A stretch of 64,000 bases of DNA from Opitutales bacterium. GTDB lineage: Bacteria > Verrucomicrobiota > Verrucomicrobiia > Opitutales > Seribacteraceae. Position 1 is the first letter of the stretch, and each line of letters begins with the position of its first letter. Both the position numbers and the translations under genes were made by a program. Location of the stretch: contig JAOHKZ010000003.1 in assembly GCA_028101545.1 (NCBI GenBank), positions 34,910 to 98,909 of the forward strand, given 5' to 3'. Shown here piece after piece: positions 1-9,232 of the stretch. The notes below the pieces were generated by a model, which made no database searches, was not told the origin of the DNA, and saw only the letters and a program-made list of their open reading frames with translations.

Positions 1-1
1 T

Positions 2-208
2 CAACTGGTTATTGTTCCCATGCAGGATTTATTAAGTTTGGGGTCTGAAGCTCGTTTAAATGAGCCTGGTTATCCATTCGGTAATTGGACATGGCGAATG
101 ACTTCCTGGCAATTGGACAAGGTCTCTAATGACTGTTCTGATTATATTAAGACTCAGGCTGAGATTTGTGGACGATTACCAATTGATAAACAACTAGTTC
201 TTGAATAA
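2..208 (+). CDS. malQ: 4-alpha-glucanotransferase, C-terminal end (partial)
   Basis: This is the last 68 codons of a gene that begins left of the window; the frame is open from base 2. The visible residues VPMQDLLSLGSEARLNEPG, followed by GNWTWRM, match the conserved C-terminal block of GH77 amylomaltases (MalQ), which move alpha-1,4-glucan segments between maltodextrins in the cytoplasm. The frame ends with TAA at 206-208. A GH13 debranching-type enzyme lies 26 kb away, so alpha-glucan metabolism is present, but the two are not in one operon. The catalytic residues lie outside the window. The family call rests only on this tail but is fairly specific. Confidence 0.82.
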   Translation, partial: QLVIVPMQDLLSLGSEARLNEPGYPFGNWTWRMTSWQLDKVSNDCSDYIKTQAEICGRLPIDKQLVLE

Positions 209-243
209 TATTAAACTTATTCTAATCGAGTGACATTTATCTC

Positions 244-2013
244 TTGAAAAAACTTTTTCCATATTTTCTTCTATTGCGACCATACTGGTTTCCTTTCGTT
301 ATCGCTTTGATTTGCGGTTCATTATACGGCATATCAAGTGGATTTGGTCTGCCTTACATGATTGACCAAGTTTTTCCCAAGATTTTCCCAGGCCCAAACA
401 CTCAATCAAACTTGGGTCCGTGGGAATTATTAAAATATGTGATTTGGTTTCCTTTTGTTTTTTTAATTCGTGGTGTTAGTGGATACTTTAATACTTATTT
501 TATCAATTATTGTGGAATTCGAGTTTTGGAGGAAATTAGATCGCAGGTGTTTGCTAAATTGCAACGTCTGCCAGTCGCTTTTTTTCATCGAAACCAAGAA
601 GGTGATTTAGTTAGCCGAGTCATATCGGATACGAGTCAATTACAGGTTGCCATTTTGCAGGTTAGTAATGATTTGATCAAGCAACCCATAACATTTGTTG
701 GAGCAATCACCGCTCTTGTGGTAATGGCAGTTGAGAGAGAGGGAATGGCTTTTGTACTTTTATGCTTAGCCGTAATTCCTATTTGTGTATTCCCGATTCG
801 AAAAATTGGGGAATTATTAATGAATAAAGCATTAAATATGCAAGAGAAAGCGGGTGGATTAACCTCAGTACTAAGTGAAAATTTGAGTGCTTACAAAGAG
901 GTTCGAGCCTACAATCTCGAAGATAGAGAAATAAGTCGTTTTTCTGATATTTCTGAAAAATTTGTAACCGCAAGAATGAAGGTGATCAAGTATTCGCATA
1001 TGCTTACCCCTATTATTGAAATTATAACTGCGGTAGGAATAACTGCGGCTATTTTTCAGGCCGCTCGTCAATCCATACAGCTCGATGCTGTAGTGCCTGT
1101 AATTGTAGCCTTATACATGTCCTATGAACCGGTCAAGAAGTTGGGTGGCATTCATAACTCCGTCAAGCAGGCACTTGCTTCTTTAACTCGATTAGAGGGA
1201 GTAATAGAGGAAGAGGAATCTATCGCTAACCCTACAAATGTAGTTGAATTAAATAATGTACAGGGCGAATTAGAATTTAAGGAAGTGTCATTTACTTATG
1301 CGAACCGTGATTCTAAAGAAAATAAAATACCAGCTTTAGTTGATATTAATCTTAAAATTAAGGCTGGTGAAGTAGTTGCTTTGGTTGGTCCGAGTGGTGC
1401 GGGGAAAACTACACTGGCAGGATTGTTGCCTCGTTTTCATGATCCCGTAAAAGGTGCGGTCTTACTAGATGGTGTTGATTTGCGAAATCTCCAATTGCAC
1501 GACTTGAGGGACAGTATTGCTCTTGTTCCACAAAAACCATTTATTTTCGACCTTAATGTGGAAGAGAATATTTCTCTAGGAAGATCAAATTATACCCGAT
1601 CATCAGTTGCTGAAGTTTGTCAGTCGGCTTATGCCGATAATTTCATTGAAGAATTTGAGAATGATTACAAAGAGCGATTGGGAGAAAAGGGAAGTCGATT
1701 GTCTGGCGGTCAACTTCAACGATTGGCTTTGGCCCGAGCCTTTTACAAAAATTCACCTCTACTTATTCTTGATGAAGCAACTTCAGCGTTAGATGCAGAA
1801 AATGAAGAAAAGATTCATGAAGCGATGGAAAATCTTATTAAAGGAAAAACAACTTTGCTTATTGCCCACCGTTTCAGTTCCTTAAGGTTGGCCAACCGTA
1901 TATTGGTAATGGACAAGGGAAGAATAGTCGCAGACGGTCCCCACAATCAGATATATAATGAATGTGATCTTTATCGGAATCTCTATGATCAACAAAACGA
2001 GGGCCTTTCATAA
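244..2013 (+). CDS. ABC exporter, fused transmembrane and ATPase domains (MsbA/lipid-type)
   Basis: A 589-residue half-transporter of the type I ABC exporter family. Residues about 1-310 form six membrane segments. The C-terminal nucleotide-binding domain has Walker A GPSGAGKT (about 382-389), signature LSGGQ (about 486-490), Walker B LLILDEATSALD (from about 506) and a switch histidine in IAHRFSSL. It would act as a homodimer in the inner membrane, with MsbA-like lipid A or other lipid export as the closest general match. Substrate cannot be read from sequence. The start is TTG at 244, since no in-frame ATG precedes the first membrane segment. It lies 35 bases after malQ on the same strand and converges with the next gene. 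Confidence 0.85.
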   Translation: MKKLFPYFLLLRPYWFPFVIALICGSLYGISSGFGLPYMIDQVFPKIFPGPNTQSNLGPWELLKYVIWFPFVFLIRGVSGYFNTYFINYCGIRVLEEIRSQVFAKLQRLPVAFFHRNQEGDLVSRVISDTSQLQVAILQVSNDLIKQPITFVGAITALVVMAVEREGMAFVLLCLAVIPICVFPIRKIGELLMNKALNMQEKAGGLTSVLSENLSAYKEVRAYNLEDREISRFSDISEKFVTARMKVIKYSHMLTPIIEIITAVGITAAIFQAARQSIQLDAVVPVIVALYMSYEPVKKLGGIHNSVKQALASLTRLEGVIEEEESIANPTNVVELNNVQGELEFKEVSFTYANRDSKENKIPALVDINLKIKAGEVVALVGPSGAGKTTLAGLLPRFHDPVKGAVLLDGVDLRNLQLHDLRDSIALVPQKPFIFDLNVEENISLGRSNYTRSSVAEVCQSAYADNFIEEFENDYKERLGEKGSRLSGGQLQRLALARAFYKNSPLLILDEATSALDAENEEKIHEAMENLIKGKTTLLIAHRFSSLRLANRILVMDKGRIVADGPHNQIYNECDLYRNLYDQQNEGLS

Positions 2014-2023
2014 AGTTATTTTT

Positions 2024-2551
2024 CTATTTGAAAAAAAGATTTTTTAATTCCAGTCCGTCGCTTGGTGGTCCTTCAGGAAAGGAGTTTGTTGGCTTTAATC
2101 TAAGTGGAATAACTGAGCGAATAAAAACTAAAGCATTAGTGCAAAACCAACTAACAAGTAAAACTTCGATCCAAATGGGGTGATGATTTCCAAATATTTG
2201 CCAGCCAACTATAAATGTCATAAAAAATGACGAAAAAAGACCTCCGGATATAACAATAAAAAGTGAAGCTTTATTTAAGCTCTCTTTGTCATAACCTGAA
2301 AAACCTTCGTTTCCATTTATCAAATTAAATTCCCATAAGATATTTCCTATTTTACCATTCCACTTACTTCCACTTTGACCAATTCGTATGAAGACTTCCT
2401 GTTTGGTGAAAAGTAAAGCTGGTATTATGTGGCCAACCTCGTGGACAAAGGTGGCAAAAGGTCGAAGCAATATTAGTCCAACCCAAGCAGCCAGAACCCA
2501 AGGTAAGCCCTGAATACTTAAATAATCGATACTGTTTCCTAATGATATCAT
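2024..2551 (-). CDS. M50-like membrane zinc metallopeptidase
   Basis: A 175-residue protein with about four hydrophobic segments. The zinc-binding motif HEVGH lies at residues 37-41, inside or at the end of a membrane segment, as in M50 peptidases that cut within the membrane. A later PPSDG motif near residue 163 resembles the second metal-ligand motif (an aspartate followed by glycine) of that family. The protein is short compared with RseP or SpoIVFB and lacks a PDZ domain, so it fits the small M50B-like group. It may alternatively be a non-proteolytic relative. Its stop lies 10 bases from the stop of the convergent ABC exporter. Substrate unknown. Confidence 0.7.
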   Translation of the reverse strand: MISLGNSIDYLSIQGLPWVLAAWVGLILLRPFATFVHEVGHIIPALLFTKQEVFIRIGQSGSKWNGKIGNILWEFNLINGNEGFSGYDKESLNKASLFIVISGGLFSSFFMTFIVGWQIFGNHHPIWIEVLLVSWFCTNALVFIRSVIPLRLKPTNSFPEGPPSDGLELKNLFFK

Positions 2552-2619
2552 ATTTTAATGCGATTGAACTTGCTCGTACATTTTCATTTTATAAGTTATT
2601 TAATATTGATCGATAAAGA

Positions 2620-3072
2620 ATGTTTCGTTTTCTTATGCAAGCCTTCTCGGGCAAAAAGCCCCATGTTCGTGTCCCTCATACAAAAGGATTACCGTTGACT
2701 GACGAGAATAAATTTGGAGAAGATGCTGAGTCTAGTCAATGGATTGGTGTAGATTTAGATGGAACCTTAGCTGTTGCAGAACCATGGCAAGGTTTTGAAC
2801 ATATTGGTAAACCAGTACCTAATATGATGAAGCGTTTGAAGATATGGCTCGATATGGGGTATCGAGTGAAAATTGTTACCGCTCGTGCTCAGAATCCAGA
2901 AATGGCAATCCCTCCTATCAAAAAATGGCTAAGTAAGCATGGTTTGCCTGAGCTTGAGATTACTAATGCAAAAGATATGGATATGATCGAACTTTGGGAT
3001 GATCGTTGTGTTCAAGTTATACCTAACACTGGTAATCCTATTGGACCTGCATCCGATCCCTATCGCACCTAG
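2620..3072 (+). CDS. HAD-superfamily hydrolase-like protein
   Basis: A 150-residue soluble protein. GVDLDGTLAVAE around residues 43-54 is HAD motif I with the nucleophile and acid/base aspartates. VKIVTAR near residues 86-92 matches motif II (threonine), and ELWDDRCVQV near 127-136 resembles motif IV with paired acidic residues. The size and the lack of a large cap suggest a minimal HAD phosphatase. The first 40 residues are poorly conserved and polar. It is divergent from the M50 gene, with 68 bases between them that presumably hold both promoters. Substrate not recognisable. Confidence 0.72.
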   Translation: MFRFLMQAFSGKKPHVRVPHTKGLPLTDENKFGEDAESSQWIGVDLDGTLAVAEPWQGFEHIGKPVPNMMKRLKIWLDMGYRVKIVTARAQNPEMAIPPIKKWLSKHGLPELEITNAKDMDMIELWDDRCVQVIPNTGNPIGPASDPYRT

Positions 3073-3328
3073 ATTTTAGTTATGTGGTGTCTTTTGCAAC
3101 ATAGTTGCAGTTATCGTAAGTCATTATTTAAAAAAATTGGTCTAGATTTGACCAAATAGAATATTAAAATTACTTATTATAGAATATTTCAAATTCGTTA
3201 TTAACTTCTTTTCGATGATTTAATTTTTCAATTCTTATAATTTCGAGATATAAAATTGGCTTTATGAAAATATTTATTCTATTACAAACCTTTACCCAAT
3301 ATCCTTAAGGGGGAATAGAGTAATTGAG

Positions 3329-4087
3329 ATGAATTGGTGGGGTAAGCTAATTGGAACAGGAGTGGGTATGTTTGGAGGACCAATAGGTGCGATTGCCGGT
3401 GCTGCAATCGGTCACCTTTATGACGATGACGACATCACACCGCAGAACGAACAAAAAGCACGTATTCTTTACCTTGCTTATTTTTTTTCCTGTGCTGCAA
3501 AAATTGCAAAAGCAGATGGGCATATTTCTGAAGGAGAGATTCGAACGGTGGAGTCACTTATCCAAAGATTTGGTCTTGATGAAAAAAGGTCAGAGTTTGC
3601 TAAAAATGTTTTTCGAAAAGCAAAGACAAGCCGTCGTTCAATAGATGAAGATTTTAAGGAAGTAGGCCGCCTCATCGGATATGAAGCAACTGTTGGTCAG
3701 TCTTTTCTCGGAGGGCTTTTTGAGATTGTTTGGTCAAATGGAAAGAATCTGAATGAATTGCAGGTTCGTTATTTACTCCGTTGTGAAGAGCGCCTTAGAC
3801 TTAAGCCTGGCATTGTGCAGACTTGGATTCGCGGAGGGTATGCCCCACCCTGCTACAATAGTTCTAATAATGAAATCTCCTTGGAGGAAGCTTACCAAAT
3901 ATTAGATTCAACTCCCCAAAGCACAGACTCAGAAATTAAGTCGAGATATAGAAAAAAAGCTGCAAATTTTCATCCAGATAAGCTTAGTAGCAAAAATTTA
4001 CCTAAAGAGTTTACTTCATTTGCGAATGATCAATTGGCTAAAATTAATCATGCCCATGAGTTGATTTGTAAAAACCGTGGAATTTAA
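3329..4087 (+). CDS. DjlA-like co-chaperone (TerB plus J domain)
   Basis: A 252-residue protein in the DjlA layout. Residues about 5-30 are a glycine-rich membrane segment (FGGPIGAIAGAAIGHLYD). Residues about 48-145 are a helical TerB-like domain starting KIAKADGHISEGE. A C-terminal J domain (about 180-250) has the HPDK tetrad at 215-218 that stimulates DnaK ATPase. A purine-rich AAGGGGG (3307-3313) lies upstream of ATG 3329, at a longer distance than usual. About 255 AT-rich bases without a gene precede it. Its stop TAA shares the palindrome TTAA at 4084-4087 with the stop of the convergent ABC ATPase gene. I am confident of the domains, less so of strict orthology to E. coli djlA. Confidence 0.8.
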   Translation: MNWWGKLIGTGVGMFGGPIGAIAGAAIGHLYDDDDITPQNEQKARILYLAYFFSCAAKIAKADGHISEGEIRTVESLIQRFGLDEKRSEFAKNVFRKAKTSRRSIDEDFKEVGRLIGYEATVGQSFLGGLFEIVWSNGKNLNELQVRYLLRCEERLRLKPGIVQTWIRGGYAPPCYNSSNNEISLEEAYQILDSTPQSTDSEIKSRYRKKAANFHPDKLSSKNLPKEFTSFANDQLAKINHAHELICKNRGI

Positions 4088-4761
4088 TCTACGATCAATC
4101 CATCATTCATAGAAATAAACCTATCGCATCTTCTAGCGAGTTGATTGTTATGAGTTACCAGTAATACTGCTAAATTTTGTTCTCTCGATAAACGTTGCAG
4201 TAGATCAAACACAATTTCTGAATTTGCCGTATCTAAGTTACCAGTTGGTTCATCTGCCAAAATCAGAGAGGGTGAATTAATTAATGCTCTAGCGATAGCG
4301 ACCCGTTGTTGTTCGCCTCCCGACAATTTATTGGCAAAGCGATCAAGCTTTTCACTAAGTCCTAACTGATTCAGTATCTGATCAGCACGCTCTAGTGCAT
4401 CTTCTGAATCTTCACCTTTTTTTATAGCCGGCAGAGCTACATTTTCTCTTGCAGATAATTCTTTAATGAGAAAATGAAATTGAAAAATAAATCCAATTTT
4501 TTCATTTCTTAGCTGGGTTTTTTGAATTTCGTTTAATTTAGATATCGAATTATTATTTATAATAATTTCCCCACTATCGGGTTGGTCGAGGAGACCAAGC
4601 AGATACATTAGTGTACTTTTCCCACATCCTGAAGGGCCTATTATAGAGGTAATTTCTCCTTGATTTGCATTAAATGAAACTCCTCGAAGAGCATGAACTT
4701 TTTCTTCACCCTCTAAAAAAGAATGAGTCAGATTACGAACTTGAAGTAGGGGAACATTCAT
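4084..4761 (-). CDS. ABC transporter ATPase of MacB/LolD type
   Basis: A 225-residue nucleotide-binding protein without membrane segments. It shows Walker A GPSGCGKST, the signature LSGGEQQRVAIARAL, Walker B LILADEPTGNLD and a switch histidine in LLVTHN, all typical of the LolD/MacB family of mechanotransmission ABC systems. It is the last gene of a four-gene minus-strand operon: outer-membrane channel, adaptor, permease, ATPase. Its ATG overlaps the stop of the permease by one base (TAATG). In this context it most likely powers a MacAB-TolC-like tripartite pump with split permease and ATPase. LolCDE lipoprotein release is the alternative, but the adjacent adaptor and TolC genes argue against it. 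Confidence 0.88.
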   Translation of the reverse strand: MNVPLLQVRNLTHSFLEGEEKVHALRGVSFNANQGEITSIIGPSGCGKSTLMYLLGLLDQPDSGEIIINNNSISKLNEIQKTQLRNEKIGFIFQFHFLIKELSARENVALPAIKKGEDSEDALERADQILNQLGLSEKLDRFANKLSGGEQQRVAIARALINSPSLILADEPTGNLDTANSEIVFDLLQRLSREQNLAVLLVTHNNQLARRCDRFISMNDGLIVD

Positions 4762-6008
4762 TAAATTGTTTCCCTAATGATTTTAGCCGGTTCAACTTTA
4801 GAAGCCCTGCGTGCTGGGATCCAGCTGGCAATACTAACAAATATTGTGGCAATTAAAATTGCCCAAATGTAATGAGATATATCCCAGTTAACCACAAAAC
4901 TATCGGTTGTAAAAATACCCCTTATCTCTAAAGGAATTTGCGAGACTAAATATGTACCTATTACACCAAATAAAACTCCGCCTACGATCCCTGCGATAAG
5001 AACAATCATTCCTTGCCAAAGAAAAATTGCTGAGATGTCTTTAGGTTCAAAACCAATAGATCGTAATATTGCCACATCACGAGTTTTTTCTATTACCATG
5101 ATGGCAAATACATTGAACATACCTAAGCCAGATAATAATAGAATAGTTGAAACTGTAATGGCCGAGGAAATACGTAAGGCCTTGAAAACATCGAGCCAAA
5201 CTTTTTCTCTTTCTTGCCAACTAACAGTTCTGTGTCCTAAGGTTTGTTGAATTTGAGAAGCAACACTCCTAGCATTATCTGGGTTGAACATGCTCAATTG
5301 AAATACAGAACCGCCAAATCTTTTCCCTTCAATTGATCGGGCTGTGGCTAGAGATATGTAGATTCTTTTTTTATCAATTTCACTAACTCCTGTCTCGAAG
5401 ATTCCAGAAACTCGCAATTGGAAATTTCCCTTTTTACCAACGATGTTGACCCTATCATTCACATGTAAATTTAATCTCTCAGCAACCCGGTTTCCAATAA
5501 ATATACCCATTTCATCGCTTAAGAAATTCTCAATGGAACCATGCATCAATTGATTTTCGATCTCGGATGCAATCATATGGTCATTAATTCTTATTCCATG
5601 TGCCTGAACCGAGTAGTTTCTAGATTTTGTTTGAAGTGCTGCATTACATTCAAATACTTCGGAGATTCCATTAATTGATGGGAATTCGGAAAGAGCGTTT
5701 CGGATTTTCCCTGGATAGTCTACTCCATCGATATATTCAGCATCTTCTCGACTTTTAAATTGAAATTTAAATTGCCCGTCCTTTGAAATTTTATTTACAG
5801 TTCCCTTCATATCCTGAAACCGGTCAGATATTCTTATCGCTCCGTTTGTACCTAAAATAGTTCGTATGAAATAAGTTTGAAAACCTGAAGTTTGTGCCTG
5901 AGTGACAATAAAAAAAGAAATTCCAAAAATAATTCCAATGAGACTCATTGTCATTGCCCGTTTGCGAGAAAATACATACCGCAAGGCAAGTTGAAATGTA
6001 ATGTTCAC
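4761..6008 (-). CDS. MacB/FtsX-type ABC transporter permease
   Basis: A 415-residue inner-membrane protein with the four-helix MacB/LolCE topology: one N-terminal helix near residues 18-38, a long periplasmic domain (about 40-275), then three C-terminal helices. The end of the protein, PARRASKVEPAKIIRE, is the typical FtsX-family coupling tail. The start is GTG at 6008, 20 bases after the adaptor gene. It is followed by its ATPase with a one-base overlap. It would couple ATP hydrolysis in the cytoplasm to movement of substrate in the periplasmic part of the pump. Substrate (drug, peptide or lipid) is not shown by the sequence. Confidence 0.85.
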   Translation of the reverse strand: MNITFQLALRYVFSRKRAMTMSLIGIIFGISFFIVTQAQTSGFQTYFIRTILGTNGAIRISDRFQDMKGTVNKISKDGQFKFQFKSREDAEYIDGVDYPGKIRNALSEFPSINGISEVFECNAALQTKSRNYSVQAHGIRINDHMIASEIENQLMHGSIENFLSDEMGIFIGNRVAERLNLHVNDRVNIVGKKGNFQLRVSGIFETGVSEIDKKRIYISLATARSIEGKRFGGSVFQLSMFNPDNARSVASQIQQTLGHRTVSWQEREKVWLDVFKALRISSAITVSTILLLSGLGMFNVFAIMVIEKTRDVAILRSIGFEPKDISAIFLWQGMIVLIAGIVGGVLFGVIGTYLVSQIPLEIRGIFTTDSFVVNWDISHYIWAILIATIFVSIASWIPARRASKVEPAKIIRETI

Positions 6009-6028
6009 TGAGAAAACCTATTCGTATT

Positions 6029-7153
6029 TTATTTAAGGTAGACTGGTTGTACAGTCTGACCATCTCTAAGGAGATGAGGCGTTTCAACAATAATAATTTC
6101 TCCCTCTTTTAATCCGTCAAGAACTTCTACCGTTTGAAAATTTTTGGCACCAATTTTGATATTTTTAATAATGGCTTTGTTATTTTCTAATATAAAGACA
6201 GAATTTCCTATGACAGCTTTCGCTGGAATGATTAAGCTGTTTTTCTTTTGGCTTTTGATAATTTCCACGCTACCCGATGCTCCAGTTGGAAGTAGTCTTG
6301 TTGTATTATTCATTTTTAGATAAATAAACCTTCTGCCAGATTGCGGATTTACACTACTCGATAAACGGGATACATTTGCCTCAATTACCTCATCACCAAG
6401 TGAGAAAAGACTAACTGCAGCTGGTAACCCTTCTTTTAAACCAAAGAAATCTTCTTCATTTAAGGACGCTTGAATTACTCGTTCATTAGATATGATTGTA
6501 CCAATCAGTTGCCCAATTGAAACTAAATTACCTGGAGATACATATGATTCAATCAACTGACCTTTTAATGGACTGCGAATCGTCATTTTATCGATTTGGG
6601 ATATAAGGTTTTCAATATTTGTATTAAGATCAAATAATTTTTCATCATTATCGATTTTTTCCCGTTCAACTTGTGTCTTCAGTCGATTTACATGATTTCT
6701 CTTTCTGTTAAGGTCAGCTATCGAAATGTGTTCTCCTTCTGAGAATTTGGATAGTGCGTTAAGTTCTTCCTGTTCAATCTCTAATTCTAAGGCGTGAATC
6801 GATCCTTTTTTAATTTTTTTGATAAAATGATCCTTAGTTGTTAACGCTTGTTTCAAAGTTCTGTTAAGGTCCGTAATGTCAAGTTGAGCAATAATTTGAT
6901 TTTTCTCGACAAAGATTGTTTTCGCTAATGGTAACTTAGCTACCGTAGATACAATTCCCGGCAGGCTAGATTTTAGCTGGTGGGTTTGCTCTGCTAAAAT
7001 ATGAACATTGCCGGTTACAGAATCTTGGATTTCACCTTTTGTCACCATCCTACAGCGAACTTCTTGTCCAGAATTCCAAAAAAGCAAATAAAGGGCTAAG
7101 AATATTATTAATACTAGAGTAACAAAAACACTTTTCAAATTAGTAGTTTTCAT
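6029..7153 (-). CDS. Periplasmic adaptor (membrane fusion) protein, MacA/HlyD type
   Basis: A 374-residue protein with an uncleaved N-terminal anchor (about residues 9-27), a barrel-sandwich half-motif around residues 60-100, a long alpha-helical hairpin with coiled-coil character (about 105-195), the second lipoyl half (KGQLIESYVSPGNLVSIGQ) and a beta-barrel and membrane-proximal C-terminus (VEVLDGLKEGEIIIVETP). This is the usual order for MacA, HlyD and RND adaptors. It starts at ATG 7153, four bases after the stop of the TolC-like gene. With its neighbours it would bridge the inner-membrane permease to the outer-membrane channel. Confidence 0.87.
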   Translation of the reverse strand: MKTTNLKSVFVTLVLIIFLALYLLFWNSGQEVRCRMVTKGEIQDSVTGNVHILAEQTHQLKSSLPGIVSTVAKLPLAKTIFVEKNQIIAQLDITDLNRTLKQALTTKDHFIKKIKKGSIHALELEIEQEELNALSKFSEGEHISIADLNRKRNHVNRLKTQVEREKIDNDEKLFDLNTNIENLISQIDKMTIRSPLKGQLIESYVSPGNLVSIGQLIGTIISNERVIQASLNEEDFFGLKEGLPAAVSLFSLGDEVIEANVSRLSSSVNPQSGRRFIYLKMNNTTRLLPTGASGSVEIIKSQKKNSLIIPAKAVIGNSVFILENNKAIIKNIKIGAKNFQTVEVLDGLKEGEIIIVETPHLLRDGQTVQPVYLK

Positions 7154-7157
7154 AAGT

Positions 7158-8528
7158 CTAAGAATTGGGAAATTTTATAGTCATTTCATATTCCAACTTT
7201 AATTGGAGGTATGTAAATACAGATTTAAATAATCCTAGTTCAGCTTCTGTTAGAATTAACCTTGATGAAAGAAGATCATTAATTGTTATTTGGTTTTCGT
7301 TAAACTCAATCTGGCTTTTCTCGAAACGGTTTTTGGCAGTAGAGGCAAGTTTCCTGGATAATTTAATTTGATTAGCTAAATTATTTAACTGTGATTGAAG
7401 ATTTTTAATTTTTAATCTTAATTCCCTAATACTGCTTTCAAGTTTAATTTCAAAGGTTCTTTTATGTGACAAAGCGAGAGACTTTTCAGCTTTGCTTCTT
7501 GAAGAGTCCCATAAATTCCAATTAGCCTCAATCCCTGCTAGCAAATTATTTCTTCTTACCGAATCAGGGTTATCTGGTAAATCTATTTGGTCTTGGTAAA
7601 TTCCTGCAATCAAATTTAATTTTGGTTTTAGGGAAGCTTCAGCAATTTTAATTTGTTCCTTTTCTATTTGAATTAAATTTTTCAATTTTTCAACTTCTTC
7701 GGATGAATGAGAAGTGATCAACTGAGGTAAGTTTTTTCCAAATTCATGGTTCCTACATAGTTGGATGAAGTTATCGGGAATTGAAAGATCAACGGCTTTG
7801 TAATATCCAGTTTCAAATTGAAAATAAGATTTCTCTAATTGTAAAATTCGCTCAGTTTCTGCAATTAGAATAGAATGTTCCAATTTTCTTATTGTCGCCT
7901 CGCTTACTTCTAACTCCGTTCCTAAGCCTAATTCTTTTTTTTCGATTAATTTTGCTTCATTTTCTTCAGAAAACTTCAATGTTTCTTTTTCAAGTAGAAG
8001 TTTATAATTAAGATACAGTAGTTGCATGAAATCTGATTTCATTCGAATTATTAAATTCGATTTAACAGAATCTGACTTTTGAACCGCTAATTCTCTAGAT
8101 AATTCAGCAATTTTACTTTTCGCTCCCAAAGCCCCCCAATGATATAAAGGTTTCTTTGCTGATATTGAAGCAATTGTACGATAGCTCTGTGAGTAACCTT
8201 GCCCTGGACGATCTTCATGAATCGAATGACTCCCAATATTTAAACGAGCTGTAAATCCTTTTGCTGAGTTGGCAATTGTTTTCCTTGATTCAGCTTCATT
8301 AAGAAGCTCCTTAGACTCCTTAATCATTGGAGCATTAAGATCAAGCTTTTGCTCTATTTCTTTTAAGGCAGGAAAAAAGAATGCTATTTTTTCTTGTTGA
8401 AGAGAATCTACATTTTTATTTTGCGAAAAAGCTAATGAAATGCTCCACAAAAAAAATGTGAGAAGATAAATTATTGAGTAATTAGAATTCAAAAAACCAA
8501 GTATGATCAAAAATCTTCCATATCTCAA
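7158..8528 (-). CDS. TolC-family outer-membrane efflux protein
   Basis: A 456-residue exported protein. The first 35 or so residues contain a hydrophobic stretch (YLLTFFLWSISLAFSQ) consistent with a signal peptide. The rest is mostly long amphipathic helices in two related halves, as in TolC/OEP proteins. The phrase FENIG-like spacing is not obvious, but LKPKLNLIAGIYQDQ and NLWDSSRSKAEKSLA match the second-half OEP pattern. The start is TTG at 8528, and other TTG codons at residues 7 and 13 are possible. It heads the efflux operon. It lies 32 bases after the respiratory operon on the same strand, so some read-through is possible. Confidence 0.83.
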   Translation of the reverse strand: MRYGRFLIILGFLNSNYSIIYLLTFFLWSISLAFSQNKNVDSLQQEKIAFFFPALKEIEQKLDLNAPMIKESKELLNEAESRKTIANSAKGFTARLNIGSHSIHEDRPGQGYSQSYRTIASISAKKPLYHWGALGAKSKIAELSRELAVQKSDSVKSNLIIRMKSDFMQLLYLNYKLLLEKETLKFSEENEAKLIEKKELGLGTELEVSEATIRKLEHSILIAETERILQLEKSYFQFETGYYKAVDLSIPDNFIQLCRNHEFGKNLPQLITSHSSEEVEKLKNLIQIEKEQIKIAEASLKPKLNLIAGIYQDQIDLPDNPDSVRRNNLLAGIEANWNLWDSSRSKAEKSLALSHKRTFEIKLESSIRELRLKIKNLQSQLNNLANQIKLSRKLASTAKNRFEKSQIEFNENQITINDLLSSRLILTEAELGLFKSVFTYLQLKLEYEMTIKFPNS

Positions 8529-8560
8529 CCAGAATGAAAGAATTTAATACTAAGCTATTT

Positions 8561-9232
8561 TTAGTCAGAAGTATTGGTAAGATAAAGAGATTGAAGTGCA
8601 CTTCCAATCCATTGTTCTTGTTGAGAGGATGATTCCTCCCTAACTCGAGCAACTTGGTCTTCGCTTACCTCGGAGGAATCGTTACCCCAAGCTTGCCTAA
8701 CATAAGTTGATACATTCGCTATTTCTCGATCATTTATTGGAACAGCAGCCATGTTGACTGCTGCCGAAGTACCATATTTTTCTCCATTAACTAAAATCTC
8801 ACCTTTGAGGCCTTTTAAAATGACTTTGATTATTAAATCAGGGTCAGCAGAAACCCATTCTGAACCCGCTAATGGAGGATATTGGGTAGCAATACCTAAG
8901 CCGTTAGCTTGATGACAAGATGCACAACGAACGGCAAATATTTTTTTCCCTGAATCGACCTTTCTTTCTAATCTCAGAATTTCCTTTTCTTCATCAGTTA
9001 ACTCGACAACTTCTTTAGGTGGGTGAACTTGAAAACCATTAGTTGAATGTGCCAACTGTATGGAGCAAACAAAAATCAAGCAACCAAACATAAAAACGAA
9101 AACAAGGGGAGCAATGAGAAAACCCTTGGTGGGGGGATGCTTTTCACGATTCAGTTCAGAATGAACCTCAACCATATCATCATCATTCATAACCTTAATA
9201 TCATCTAAGCTTTTATTTGTCTTATTGCTCAT
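8561..9232 (-). CDS. Membrane-anchored monohaem cytochrome c (CcoP-like position)
   Basis: A 223-residue protein with a 35-residue cytoplasmic N-terminus, one membrane helix (about 40-62, LIAPLVFVFMFGCLIFV) and a periplasmic cytochrome c domain with the haem site CASCH. A candidate sixth ligand is a Met in AAVNMAAVP. It ends the act-oxidase operon and overlaps the preceding fused CcoO-like gene by four bases (ATGA). It sits where ccoP would be expected but has one haem rather than two. Its cytochrome domain resembles the second domain of the previous protein, including a shared YPPLAGSEWV/FPPLVDSDWV block, so the two may have arisen by duplication. Confidence 0.85.
   Translation of the reverse strand: MSNKTNKSLDDIKVMNDDDMVEVHSELNREKHPPTKGFLIAPLVFVFMFGCLIFVCSIQLAHSTNGFQVHPPKEVVELTDEEKEILRLERKVDSGKKIFAVRCASCHQANGLGIATQYPPLAGSEWVSADPDLIIKVILKGLKGEILVNGEKYGTSAAVNMAAVPINDREIANVSTYVRQAWGNDSSEVSEDQVARVREESSSQQEQWIGSALQSLYLTNTSD

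Noticed and set aside
4084..6008. LolCDE lipoprotein release system
   Set aside because: The ATPase and permease families fit, but there is one permease and the operon also encodes an adaptor and a TolC-like channel, which points to a MacAB-type efflux pump.
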